Position numbers and translations under genes: made by a program
The notes under the pieces: model-generated
Told to the model about the DNA's origin: nothing
Seen by the model: only the letters and a program-made list of their open reading frames with translations
Databases searched by the model: none
Shown here: piece after piece, positions 26,402 to 34,327 of the stretch
Position numbering within the stretch: the first letter of the stretch is position 1
Layout: every line of letters begins with the position of its first letter
Origin: Candidatus Trichofilum aggregatum
Lineage (GTDB): Bacteria; Chloroflexota; Anaerolineae; Promineifilales; Promineifilaceae
Reading direction: 5' to 3'
Assembly (NCBI GenBank): GCA_016716885.1
Contig: JADJUV010000065.1
Span: 1-41,188, forward strand
DNA length: 41,188 bases

Positions 26402-26515
26402 TAACTCAAGGGCGCCATTGCTCAGGCGGATACATTCACAATCGAGAAAACGGGTGGTGGGGTTGCAAGGTTGTACCTCTTGGGGTGGGGGAAGACTGAG
26501 AGATTAAGAGACTGA

Positions 26516-26550
26516 GAGACTGGTGTAGCTTTAGTCTCCAGTCTCCTTTT
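26516..26550 (+). repeat. Hairpin repeat, GAGACTGG type
   Basis: GAGACTGG (26516-26523) pairs with CCAGTCTC (26538-26545), followed by CTTTTT. It sits amid iterated GAGACTGAGA words (26495-26523). It could terminate plus-strand transcripts, but both flanking genes are on the minus strand. Confidence 0.5.
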
Positions 26551-26579
26551 TGACCGCGAACTTGTTTCTGAACGATGAC

Positions 26580-28019
26580 TTAGTGGTGACGTGGGTTTTG
26601 TTCGGGGGGGCGTTCATCGGCATTGGTGGGGGTGGGAAACTCGATTTTAACGCGGGCCACGGCCAAACCCGATACATCCAACACAGTAAATTTGATGATG
26701 CCCTGGTGGGTTACTATGTCGCCAATTTGGGGCGGCCGCGCCAGCCAGGTGATAATTAACCCACCCACCGTATCCACATCCGGCAGATCATCCACTTCCC
26801 CCAGGAAAATATATTCCTGCAAATCGTCCACCAGATAAGAGCCAGTCACTTCGAGTATTCCTGGTTCTAGCTCTATGAGCGGCTCTTTTTCCACGTCAAA
26901 CTCATCACGCACTTCCCCCACAATTTCTTCGACCAAATCTTCCAGGGTGACAACCCCGGCCATCCCGCCAAATTCATCCAGAACGACGGCCATGTGCAGC
27001 CGTTGTTTCTTGAAGCGGGCGAGGAGCTTTTCCACCAGCATATCCTGAGGCACGGCGGGGGCGGCCCGCAAAATGAGGCGAATATCGAGTGTCCCTTTCA
27101 TCTGCACTTGTTGACGGACCAAATCTTTCATGTGCAAGATGCCAATGATGTGATCTACATCGTTTTCATACACCGGGAAACGGGTATGGGGGCTTTGGAT
27201 GATGAGGTTGAGTAGCTCTTTGCGGCTGAGGCTGTAGGGAATGGCCTGAACTTTGGGGCGGGGCGTCATTACCTGGCTGACGACTCGTTCACCAAAATCC
27301 AGAATATTGCTGATGATTTCTTGTTCACCCTCGTTTAGTAAACCACTTTCGGTGCTTTCATTGACAATTTGTTCAATCTCTTCGGGCAGGTAGAGGCGGG
27401 CGTGGCCTTCGGCGGGGGGAACGCGTAGCAGTTTCAGCAGACCCCTACCAATACCGTTGAGGATCCGCACAGGGAGTTTGAGAACGGTTTCGGCCAGCAT
27501 CATGGCCGGATAAATGCCGAGAACGACCCGATCCGCGGCCGCGAGGGCTAACGATTTGGGCACCATCTCTCCCACCACCACATGCAGGTAGGTGAGTACA
27601 CTAAGAATAAGCACGTAACTGATTGTGTGCACGATGGCGGCATCAGGTTCTACACCTAGCAACACGGCCAGGAATGGCTCCACCAGATGAGCCACCGTCG
27701 GTTCACCGTAGTAACCCAACCCCAATGAGGCAATGGTGATGCCGAGTTGGGCGGTGGCAATGTATTGGTCTTGCGCTCTGGGTGAAGCCAGGATTTTTTG
27801 GACGCTGAGGGCGCGGGAGTTCCCTTCGTCGGCCATTTGCTCCATCCGGCTGGGGCGCACACCAATGATGGCGAACTCGGCGGCCACGAAGAAGCCGTTG
27901 ATGAGTACCAGGACGAGTATGATGCTCCCCGGCAGGAGAAATTCAGTCAATGAAGGGAAAGTTGGCGCGGCCGCGAACGTCATTCCCACGATGAGCATAA
28001 AACCAAACCACTTAATCAC
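26580..28019 (-). CDS. CNNM/CorC-type hemolysin-family membrane protein (DUF21-CBS-CorC_HlyC)
   Basis: A 479-residue membrane protein of the CNNM/CorC family, implicated in magnesium or other cation handling. It has a hydrophobic N-terminus and a DUF21 domain with about four membrane segments (about 28-205; NGFFVAAEFAIIGVRPSRMEQ, QLGITIASLGLGYYGEP). A CBS pair follows (about 235-355; VMTPRPKVQAIPYSLS, HTRFPVYENDVDHIIGI, MAVVLDEFGGMAGVVTLEDL), then a CorC_HlyC domain (about 380-455). The start is GTG at 28019, overlapping the stop of the upstream paralogue by 8 bp (GTGATTAA); GGGGAG lies upstream. A basic/histidine tail (NPRHH) ends it. Confidence 0.9.
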   Translation of the reverse strand: MIKWFGFMLIVGMTFAAAPTFPSLTEFLLPGSIILVLVLINGFFVAAEFAIIGVRPSRMEQMADEGNSRALSVQKILASPRAQDQYIATAQLGITIASLGLGYYGEPTVAHLVEPFLAVLLGVEPDAAIVHTISYVLILSVLTYLHVVVGEMVPKSLALAAADRVVLGIYPAMMLAETVLKLPVRILNGIGRGLLKLLRVPPAEGHARLYLPEEIEQIVNESTESGLLNEGEQEIISNILDFGERVVSQVMTPRPKVQAIPYSLSRKELLNLIIQSPHTRFPVYENDVDHIIGILHMKDLVRQQVQMKGTLDIRLILRAAPAVPQDMLVEKLLARFKKQRLHMAVVLDEFGGMAGVVTLEDLVEEIVGEVRDEFDVEKEPLIELEPGILEVTGSYLVDDLQEYIFLGEVDDLPDVDTVGGLIITWLARPPQIGDIVTHQGIIKFTVLDVSGLAVARVKIEFPTPTNADERPPEQNPRHH

Positions 28020-29382
28020 GTTCTTCTACTCCCCACTCTTCAATCCGGGGCATCTCTGAGGCCGTCGGCTTCTGTAGCGACACCTCTTCCACCCCCAGGT
28101 CAGCCAATTGTTCTACCCGTATTTCCGTATCACCAAATTGAGCAATATCACCCACCTTGGGCGTGCGCCCCAGAACGCTAAACAGCAAGCCGCTTAAGGT
28201 ATCGGCGTCTTCATGGGGCAGATCCAAATCCAGGTATTCATTCACATCGGTGATGAGCAGGTCGCCGCGCAAAAAGATGCGGCCGCTCTTATCCAGCGAC
28301 ATGACCGCCGTTTCATCATCAAATTCATCCTGCAACTCGCCAAAAATCTCTTCGATTAAATCCTCAACGGTGATCATGCCCGCCGTGCCCCCATATTCAT
28401 CAAAGACAATGGCTACATATTGCCGCTTGTTGCGCAGGGTTTCCCACACATCGGCGGCGGCCAGGGAATCGGGCACGTAGATCACTTCGCGCATGATTTC
28501 GGCCAGGTTTTCTTTTTCTTCGATGTATAAACGGAACACATCTTTGATGTGCACAAACCCTTTGACGTTGTCTATGTTGTCCTGGTAGAGGGGTATGCGG
28601 CTGTACCCTTCTTTCAGGGCCAGTTCGATCAGGTCTAGCGGGCGGCTATCAATCGCGGCCGCGGCCAGCCGGGTGCGATGAACCATCACTTCGCGGGCGA
28701 TTAAGTCCCGCAGGCGGAAGGCGTTACGCAGCATCTGCCGCTCTTCGGAATCCAGCAATCCCCCTTGGGCACTTTCACTGACCAGGATTTCGATTTCTTC
28801 GGCGGAATGGATGTGGGCGTGGGTATCTTTGTGGCTGGCCTGACCCAACAAGCGCAAGATGATGCGGCCGCTACCGTTAAAGAGCCAGATGAGCGGCCGC
28901 AACAGAAACATGGAGATGCGCATGGGGTAAACCACAGCCATCGCCACAGTCTCCGGGTATTGAATGGAGATGGATTTGGGAAGGAGTTCGCCCAGTAGCA
29001 CCTGGAGGGTGGTGAGGGAGACGATGACAATGAGGAAGGTGACGGTTTCAGCCGTCGCGGCCGCGTCCAAATTCCAACCTGTCCATTGTAACAGGCTGGT
29101 AATCGGCCCCAACAAATCATTGGAAACCTGGTTTTGCCCATACGCCCCCAGCACCAGCGACGAAATCGTGATGCCTAGCTGACAGGCCGCTACATAATCA
29201 TCCAATTGTTTGCCATCTTCCATGATGGCCAATAGCGCTTTAGCCAGGGGATTGCCTTCAGCGGCTAGCCGGTGAACCCGGGTGCGGCGGCTGGCAACGG
29301 TGGCAAACTCTGAGGCCACATACAGCCCATTGACGGCAATCATTAAAGTAACGACAGCGAAAACAGCTAAAAAAGTAGTCAT
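28012..29382 (-). CDS. CNNM/CorC-type hemolysin-family membrane protein (paralogue, upstream gene)
   Basis: A 456-residue paralogue of the gene it overlaps. The DUF21 domain spans about 1-190 (NGLYVASEFATVASRRTRVH, CQLGITISSLVLGAYGQ, LLPKSISIQYPE). The CBS pair is at about 215-335 (REVMVHRTRLAAAAIDS, YSRIPLYQDNIDNVKGF, YVAIVFDEYGGTAGMITVED). CorC_HlyC follows at about 355-435, and an acidic tail EEWGVEERD ends it. I choose the ATG at 29382, which directly precedes the first membrane helix, over a TTG at 29478 that adds a non-family leader; neither has a clear ribosome binding site. The pair may form a heteromer, since tandem CNNM genes are common; this is inference. Confidence 0.88.
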   Translation of the reverse strand: MTTFLAVFAVVTLMIAVNGLYVASEFATVASRRTRVHRLAAEGNPLAKALLAIMEDGKQLDDYVAACQLGITISSLVLGAYGQNQVSNDLLGPITSLLQWTGWNLDAAATAETVTFLIVIVSLTTLQVLLGELLPKSISIQYPETVAMAVVYPMRISMFLLRPLIWLFNGSGRIILRLLGQASHKDTHAHIHSAEEIEILVSESAQGGLLDSEERQMLRNAFRLRDLIAREVMVHRTRLAAAAIDSRPLDLIELALKEGYSRIPLYQDNIDNVKGFVHIKDVFRLYIEEKENLAEIMREVIYVPDSLAAADVWETLRNKRQYVAIVFDEYGGTAGMITVEDLIEEIFGELQDEFDDETAVMSLDKSGRIFLRGDLLITDVNEYLDLDLPHEDADTLSGLLFSVLGRTPKVGDIAQFGDTEIRVEQLADLGVEEVSLQKPTASEMPRIEEWGVEERD

Positions 29383-29721
29383 AAAAATTTTCGGGTTGGC
29401 GCTAAAAACGTCAAACTCCCAGGCAAATTGATCCCACCCCCCCAAATGTTTAGAGGTAACAGGGTAAACCCTCGGCAAATTCCGGCGGCATTTCCACTTG
29501 TTGTTGTCATTCGTAAGTGGCCCCGATGGTCAAACCTGGTGGGAGGAAATCTACATCTACCAGGCATTCCATCATTGACATCGGGTGAATTGGATTGCGG
29601 CCCCGCTTGGGGCTTCTTACTATCAGGAGACGAATCGTTTGAATCAGGCACGTTATTCTTTAAACCGCTCAATCAACCGCATCGGCTGGGTTATATAGCT
29701 TTCAAGAAAAAGATTCTGGAT

Positions 29722-29781
29722 GTAGGGACAACCCTTGTGGTCGCCCTCTCCATAGTGGACAGGCACAAGGCCAGCCCTTAC
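29722..29781. repeat. GTAGGG(G)CAACCCTTGTGG dispersed repeat, double copy
   Basis: GTAGGGACAACCCTTGTGG with TCGCCC, a 10-base spacer, then GGACAGGCACAAGGCCAGCC with CTTAC. Each half is a near-palindrome and the ends GTAGGG/CCTTAC are roughly complementary. The first half matches 32061-32086. Confidence 0.75.
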
Positions 29782-29951
29782 CCCAAATCATTATCTTGAG
29801 GTCTGTAACAGATAGGGTGGGTAATGATAAGAGGAATGTTCCCCTGATGGCTCTCATCTGGGCAAAGATTATAAAACAGCCCTGGATCGTGGGCAACAAG
29901 AGAAAGTGATCAGATAGGTGCACGGCCCACCTAACCCCCAGGGGGGACACA

Positions 29952-29989
29952 GGGCCTTATTTTGGGGCGTTCGCCCCAAAATAAGGCCC
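29952..29989. repeat. Perfect 18-bp inverted repeat
   Basis: GGGCCTTATTTTGGGGCG (29952-29969) and its exact complement (29972-29989) flank TT. It is 126 bp downstream of the ABC exporter stop. The stem is strong but no T-run follows on the minus strand, so it is at most a rho-assisted or mRNA-stabilising hairpin. Confidence 0.75.
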
Positions 29990-30115
29990 AAATTGGAATG
30001 CCACGCCAGGTACATACACGGATAAACAAAGCCATCCGTGTTGCCCTGAGTTTTCTAAGCCTGCCATTTTTCAAGAAGATCGACAAATTTTTGTCGCTAG
30101 TGACGCCGTTAGTGC

Positions 30116-31936
30116 CTATGTCGTGACCCGCGTGCGCCAGGAGGTGTTGATGAACTCCAACGATTGATGCCGGAAATAGGTGTCGTATAACTCGGCGTAA
30201 TGCCCCCCCTGTTGGCGCAAACTTTTGTGGTTGCCTTGCTCAATGATGCGCCCCTTCTGCAACACAATGATCCGATCCGCCGCCCGCACCGTGGAAAGGC
30301 GGTGAGCAATAATAATGGCGGTCGTATGGCTCATAATCAGATTCAACGCTTCCTGAATTTGTGATTCGGTGAACGGGTCTACACTGGCTGTGGCTTCATC
30401 CAGAATAAAAATTTTGGGAGCCTGCACCAATACGCGCACCAGGGCGACTAGTTGCCGCTGACCCATGGAGAGGCGCCCCCCTCGTTCACCTACCTGAGTA
30501 TTTAAGCCATCGGACAACGTTTCTAGCCATTCACCCCGGCCAATGCGTTGGGCCATGGCCACAATCTCCGCCTCGGTGGCTTCCGGGCGACCATAACGAA
30601 TGTTGTCGGCGACGGTTCCGGCAAAAAGGAAAGGAACCTGGGAAACGATGCCCAACTGTTGCCGGTAAGCGGTCAAATCCAGTTCGCGGATGTCCGTATC
30701 ATCAATGGTGATGCGCCCTTCTTGAAATTCGTAGAACCGGGCCACTAGTTTGATGATGCTTGATTTGCCCGCGCCCGTATGACCGACCAGGGCGATGCTT
30801 TCCCCGGGCTGAATGGTCAGGGTGAATTCATCGAGCACCTGCTCCTGGTTGGAGTAACGGAAGGAGACGTGATCAAACTGGATGCGGCCGCGTAACTTTT
30901 CTCCCTTCTTTTGCCCCGTCTGCACCACCGCCTGGTTGGCATCCATCAGGGCAAACACCCGCTCGGCCGCGCTGAGTCCTTGCTGAAACTGACTCCAAAA
31001 AGCGGACAAATTAGTCACCGGGAACCAGAAACGCTCTACCGTTGCCACAAACAGGTACCAGGCGGCCAGACTGATGAGACCAGCGATGGCGGTGCGGCCG
31101 CCAAAATAAACCAGGATAGCCGTGCCAATACCCGACAAAATGTTGAGCACGGGGAAAATGTTGGCTAAGACGAATCCCCGGCGGACGTTAATGACGTAGG
31201 CTTGTTGGTTCACCTGGGCGAACTCGTTGTAGATGGTCTGTTCCTGGCGGAAGTTTTTGGCGACGGCGATGCCGGTTACGGCTTCCTGAATGGCTTTGTT
31301 GACCTCGCCCATTGCTCGTGAGCCTTGCCGGGTCGCTCGCCGTGCCAGACGACGGAAGCTAAGGGCGGCCCCAATCACGAACGGAGCCATGACCAGCACG
31401 GCCAGCGTGAGCCGCCATTCGATGGTGAACAGGGTGATGATGAGGATGAGGGCCACAAACAGTTGCTGGATGACATCGGCGGTCAGGACGATGATCTGGC
31501 CGAACTCTTCGGTATCGCTGGTGATGCGGCTGACGATGCGCCCGGTGCTGAATTCGTCGAAGAAGGAGAGGTCTTGGTGCGCGGCCGCGGCAAAACTATC
31601 CTGGCGCATCTTCATCACCACATCGGCGATGACCTGGGTGGTGAGCCAGCGCCGTGCCCAGTTAAACCCCCACGAGGCCACCGCTTCCAGAAAAACCAAC
31701 AGGACCAGCCAGGGAATCAGGCTGGTGTTGCCACTTTCGGCCATGATGTCCACGCCCCAGGCGATGATAAAGGGTAGGCTGGCCCCTAGGAGCGCCATCA
31801 TGAGCACGGAAAAACTGATGATGATAATGCGGCCGCGGTGGGGCCGAAAGTAGCGGCTAATGCGCTGAACCAGTTGGCGGTCGTCGTATTGTCGGTCGTA
31901 TGCCTCAGCGTTGAGGCCCTGCATCATCGCAGCCAT
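30116..31936 (-). CDS. ABC exporter, fused permease and ATPase (MsbA/multidrug type)
   Basis: A 606-residue half-transporter that would work as a homodimer in the cytoplasmic membrane. The N-terminal permease domain (about 35-325) has six membrane segments: IIIISFSVLMMALLGASLPF, ILVYFGGRTAIAGLISLAAW, and the coupling region IQEAVTGIAVAKNFRQEQ among them. The C-terminal ATPase domain (about 355-590) has Walker A GHTGAGKSSIIKL, Q-loop region IVSQVPFLFAGT, signature LSMGQRQLVALVRVL, Walker B IFILDEATASVD and H-loop IIAHRLSTV. All catalytic elements are intact. AAGGAG lies six bases before the ATG at 31936. Substrate (lipid, drug or peptide) cannot be assigned. No partner half-transporter is adjacent. 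Confidence 0.93.
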   Translation of the reverse strand: MAAMMQGLNAEAYDRQYDDRQLVQRISRYFRPHRGRIIIISFSVLMMALLGASLPFIIAWGVDIMAESGNTSLIPWLVLLVFLEAVASWGFNWARRWLTTQVIADVVMKMRQDSFAAAAHQDLSFFDEFSTGRIVSRITSDTEEFGQIIVLTADVIQQLFVALILIITLFTIEWRLTLAVLVMAPFVIGAALSFRRLARRATRQGSRAMGEVNKAIQEAVTGIAVAKNFRQEQTIYNEFAQVNQQAYVINVRRGFVLANIFPVLNILSGIGTAILVYFGGRTAIAGLISLAAWYLFVATVERFWFPVTNLSAFWSQFQQGLSAAERVFALMDANQAVVQTGQKKGEKLRGRIQFDHVSFRYSNQEQVLDEFTLTIQPGESIALVGHTGAGKSSIIKLVARFYEFQEGRITIDDTDIRELDLTAYRQQLGIVSQVPFLFAGTVADNIRYGRPEATEAEIVAMAQRIGRGEWLETLSDGLNTQVGERGGRLSMGQRQLVALVRVLVQAPKIFILDEATASVDPFTESQIQEALNLIMSHTTAIIIAHRLSTVRAADRIIVLQKGRIIEQGNHKSLRQQGGHYAELYDTYFRHQSLEFINTSWRTRVTT

Positions 31937-31972
31937 AGTTACTCCTTGTCAGCCAGATGTGTGACCAAAAAA

Positions 31973-32020
31973 GAAGGACACAGAGAGCACAGAGGAGACA
32001 CAGAGATTCACAGAGAAAAA
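31973..32020. repeat. Iterated CACAGAG words
   Basis: GGACACAGAGAGCACAGAGG, then AGACACAGAGATTCACAGAG: four copies of CACAGAG at about 11-base spacing, ending in an A-run. This kind of repeat is common between genes in many phyla and creates spurious HREHR-like open frames. Confidence 0.8.
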
Positions 32021-32060
32021 AAAATTGTGTCTTCAAGATGTCAAGGGATTTTCACCTGTT

Positions 32061-32086
32061 GTAGGGGCAACCCTTGTGGTTGCCCT
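32061..32086. repeat. GTAGGGGCAACCCTTGTGG repeat
   Basis: GTAGGGGCAACCCTTGTGGT followed by TGCCCT; GGGCAACC and GGTTGCCC form an 8-bp stem with loop CTTGT. It is the second copy of the family seen at 29722. Confidence 0.75.
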
Positions 32087-32199
32087 CGGCTGGGGTGAAT
32101 CAGGAGTCGAGGCTTTAGCCGGTCGAGACGTTCCGACTGAAGTCTCCACTCCCTGGGTCAGTCCTGCCGCTGTGTCCCGTCTTTGGGTTCTGGTTTGGG

Positions 32200-33000
32200 T
32201 TAGGGAGTGGGCGGGGTGGCATCCTCTTTTTTTAAGACTAGCTCAATCGCGGCCGCGACCCCCATCCCTTCTTGTGTCCCCACCCGTAACCAGACCAGAA
32301 ACTCCACGTTGCCATCAGCCCCTTCAATGCTGGAGCGGGTGAGGCCCGCCAGGGAAAAACCATGGGTAGTCGCCCAGTTGAGTATATCGAGTAAAACCTG
32401 GTGATGCACTTCCGGGTCACGCACGATGCCGCCTTTACCCACCTGTTTTGGCCCGGCTTCAAATTGGGGTTTGATCAGGGCGATGACATCGGCCTGGGGG
32501 GTGAGCCATTTCTGCACAGCGGGCAGAATGTGTTTGAGGGAGATGAAAGAAACGTCTATGCAGACAAAGCTGACCGGTTCGTTCAGGCTTTCGACGTAAC
32601 GGGCGTTGGTGCGCTCCATCACCGTGACCCGCTCATTCTGGCGGATTTTCCAACTGAGTTGGCCGTAACCCACATCTATGGCGTAGACGTGGCTGGCTCC
32701 GTTTTGCAGCAGAACATCGGTGAAGCCCCCGGTACAGGCACCGACATCGGCACAGATGCGGCCGCGGACTTCCAGCCCAAACGCGGCCAACGCCCCAGCC
32801 AGCTTGTATCCCCCTCGGCTCACATAGGGCAACTGCTCGGCCACTTCCAAGACAGCGGTTGGGGAAATCATGTGGCCCGGTTTATCCATCACCTGCCCAT
32901 CCACCCGGACTTCTCCAGCCATGATCAACCCTCTGGCCTTATTCCGGTTGGCAACCAGCCCTTTATCCACCAGGAGTTTATCTAAACGTTCTTTACTCAA
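32200..33000 (-). CDS. tlyA: TlyA family rRNA (cytidine-2'-O)-methyltransferase
   Basis: RNA methyltransferase that in mycobacteria 2'-O-methylates 16S and 23S rRNA; family members are also called FtsJ-like hemolysins. The 266-residue protein has an N-terminal S4 RNA-binding domain (ERLDKLLVDKGLVANRNKAR; GEVRVDGQVMDKPGHM). An FtsJ-type fold follows: LPYVSRGGYKLAGALAAFGL, motif I ADVGACTGGFTDVLLQNGA, VYAIDVGYGQL, and catalytic-region VSFVCIDVSFISLKHILPAV then ALIKPQFEAGP. The start is TTG at 33000, overlapping the stop of the beta-helix gene as TTGA. It is the last gene of an apparent three-gene operon. Confidence 0.93.
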   Translation of the reverse strand: MSKERLDKLLVDKGLVANRNKARGLIMAGEVRVDGQVMDKPGHMISPTAVLEVAEQLPYVSRGGYKLAGALAAFGLEVRGRICADVGACTGGFTDVLLQNGASHVYAIDVGYGQLSWKIRQNERVTVMERTNARYVESLNEPVSFVCIDVSFISLKHILPAVQKWLTPQADVIALIKPQFEAGPKQVGKGGIVRDPEVHHQVLLDILNWATTHGFSLAGLTRSSIEGADGNVEFLVWLRVGTQEGMGVAAAIELVLKKEDATPPTP

Positions 33001-34274
33001 TTTTCCACTAAATCCTGCCCATTTTTGTGCCAGTTATTGCCTTCCAGTACGGTGTTCATGGCCTGGTAAAGTTCGACACCGATTTGGCTGCCGTGAATGT
33101 CGTTGAGGCGGATGACGTGGCTGTAGGGCTTGGGGGTTGAAGGTGTGCCGATGGGTAAAGGGGTCGTGCCGTGATCCTGGTTGGCGGCGATGCGGATGGC
33201 TTTGTCGTTGCCATTGAACTGGTTAGACTCGATGAGCCAGGCCCGGCTGGTGTCGTTTTCTGGTGAGGCCCGGTTGAATGGGGGCACAAAACGGGACCAG
33301 AGCAAGATGCCATGCCGGTTCTCGATGAAACGGTTGTGCCGCAGTTGCATACCAAAGCCGTTTTCTACAGCTACTCCGGCGGAATGGTTGCGGCGGGCTT
33401 CGTTGTGTTCCAGGACAAATTCACGCGAAAAACCGAGCCAGAAGCCATAATTGCAGAAATTTGCCCGGTTGTTTCGATAGACATTACGGCGGCTGAAGGT
33501 GGCTTCAAAGGCGATGTTGGCGCTATAGGAGCCATCGTTTTCTTCAAATTCGTTGAAATCACAGCCAACGGGCTGGTCAGCGTCCGGGGGTAGGCCCGCC
33601 AGAAAGAAGCCGTCGCCACCCAGGCGGGCCAGGTTGCGCCGGAACAGGTTGCGGGAGGAGCCATACACGAGTAGGAACGCGGCCGCGTCCGCCCCCAAAT
33701 GCCCAGTTCGTTCGCCGCGTGGTTCATAACGGCAACAATAATCAGCCACATTGTTCTGAAACAGGCAATCAGAGGTGTCATACAGATGAAACCCCCAGCC
33801 GCTGTTGTAGCTGGCATTATTGTCCGAGACGTGTAACTGCCGACAATGGTAAGTGAGCAAGCCATTCATCTGGTGTTGACAATCGTTACTGCTGATGACG
33901 CTGTTCCGCACATCACGCAGATAAATTGCCCCGCCATACGATTCATCCGCTGGTCGCCAGATATTGAGGAAGACCGTGTTGGCCGGAATTTCGCCCGTAT
34001 CACGAATGGTACAACCAGCAATGGTGAGAAAATCACAGCGATTGGCGTACAGGCCGTGAAAATAGCCCATGACCTTGAGGTTTTTGATGGTGACGTTTTT
34101 CAGGTTGAACAGGGTAACGCCGCACCCTTGTTGCCCCCGCCCGATGAGCACAGCCCCGTTGCCATCCAGAGTGATGCCCGCGGCCGCAATCGTCACCCCC
34201 GCGGGCAAAAAATACACACCAGGGGCAAAGGTACTGTTTTCGGTGATGACGAGGCCGTTCGTGGGAGTAATCAT
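32997..34274 (-). CDS. Right-handed parallel beta-helix repeat protein (NosD/PbH1-like)
   Basis: A 425-residue protein made largely of beta-helix (PbH1) coils, with repeats such as LKNVTIKNLKVMGYFHGLYA, NSVISSNDCQHQMNGL, QLHVSDNNASYNSGWGFHLY, DCLFQNNVADYC and LRHNRFIENRHGILLW. Such proteins bind or cleave polysaccharides or act structurally. A cap-like start (ITENSTFAPGVYFLPAGVTI) shows that the ATG at 34274 begins the domain; the upstream in-frame ATG at 34403 lies inside the dehydratase gene across a repeat tract. No signal peptide is visible, so export is uncertain. It lies 53 bp after the nucleotide-sugar dehydratase and overlaps tlyA by 4 bp. Confidence 0.85.
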   Translation of the reverse strand: MITPTNGLVITENSTFAPGVYFLPAGVTIAAAGITLDGNGAVLIGRGQQGCGVTLFNLKNVTIKNLKVMGYFHGLYANRCDFLTIAGCTIRDTGEIPANTVFLNIWRPADESYGGAIYLRDVRNSVISSNDCQHQMNGLLTYHCRQLHVSDNNASYNSGWGFHLYDTSDCLFQNNVADYCCRYEPRGERTGHLGADAAAFLLVYGSSRNLFRRNLARLGGDGFFLAGLPPDADQPVGCDFNEFEENDGSYSANIAFEATFSRRNVYRNNRANFCNYGFWLGFSREFVLEHNEARRNHSAGVAVENGFGMQLRHNRFIENRHGILLWSRFVPPFNRASPENDTSRAWLIESNQFNGNDKAIRIAANQDHGTTPLPIGTPSTPKPYSHVIRLNDIHGSQIGVELYQAMNTVLEGNNWHKNGQDLVEN

Positions 34275-34284
34275 GGGTAGGGGG

Positions 34285-34327
34285 GAGTTGCGAGTTTTGA
34301 GTTTCGAGTTTCGAGGTTTTGCGAGTT
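34285..34327. repeat. Degenerate GAGTTTC/GAGTTTT tandem repeat
   Basis: Five or six copies of a 7-8 base GAGTTT[TC] word (GAGTTTTGAGTTTCGAGTTT and flanks) fill the gap between the dehydratase and beta-helix genes. No gene or ribosome binding site can be distinguished within it. Confidence 0.75.

Larger units (their letters stand above)
29383..30115. other. Intergenic region with two repeat structures
   Basis: About 730 bp between two minus-strand genes. The open frames here have no recognisable protein and look like noise. It holds a GTAGGGACAACC composite repeat (29722-29781) and an 18-bp perfect hairpin (29952-29989). I see no convincing promoter for the CNNM genes and no RNA gene. Confidence 0.6.
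31937..32199. other. Intergenic region made of three stacked repeat families
   Basis: The 263-bp gap before the ABC exporter has, in order: iterated CACAGAG words (31973-32020), the GTAGGGGCAACCCTTGTGG repeat (32061-32086), and a GGAGTCGAGGCTTTAGCCGG repeat ending GACTGAAGTCTCCACTCC (about 32102-32153). Only the exporter's ribosome binding site at the left edge is functional by sight. Confidence 0.65.

Noticed and set aside
29428..29950. Open frames in the gap between the CNNM genes and the ABC exporter as small proteins
   Set aside because: Composition is unprotein-like, they overlap dispersed repeats, and there is no ribosome binding site or recognisable family.
31838..32098. Plus-strand open frame with HREHRGDTEIHREKK-like sequence
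   Set aside because: This is the well-known artefact of iterated CACAGAG repeats and partly antisense to the ABC exporter.
32397..32985. Long plus-strand open frame opposite tlyA
   Set aside because: It is antisense to a clear TlyA reading frame with all family motifs; GC-rich codon bias creates such shadow frames.
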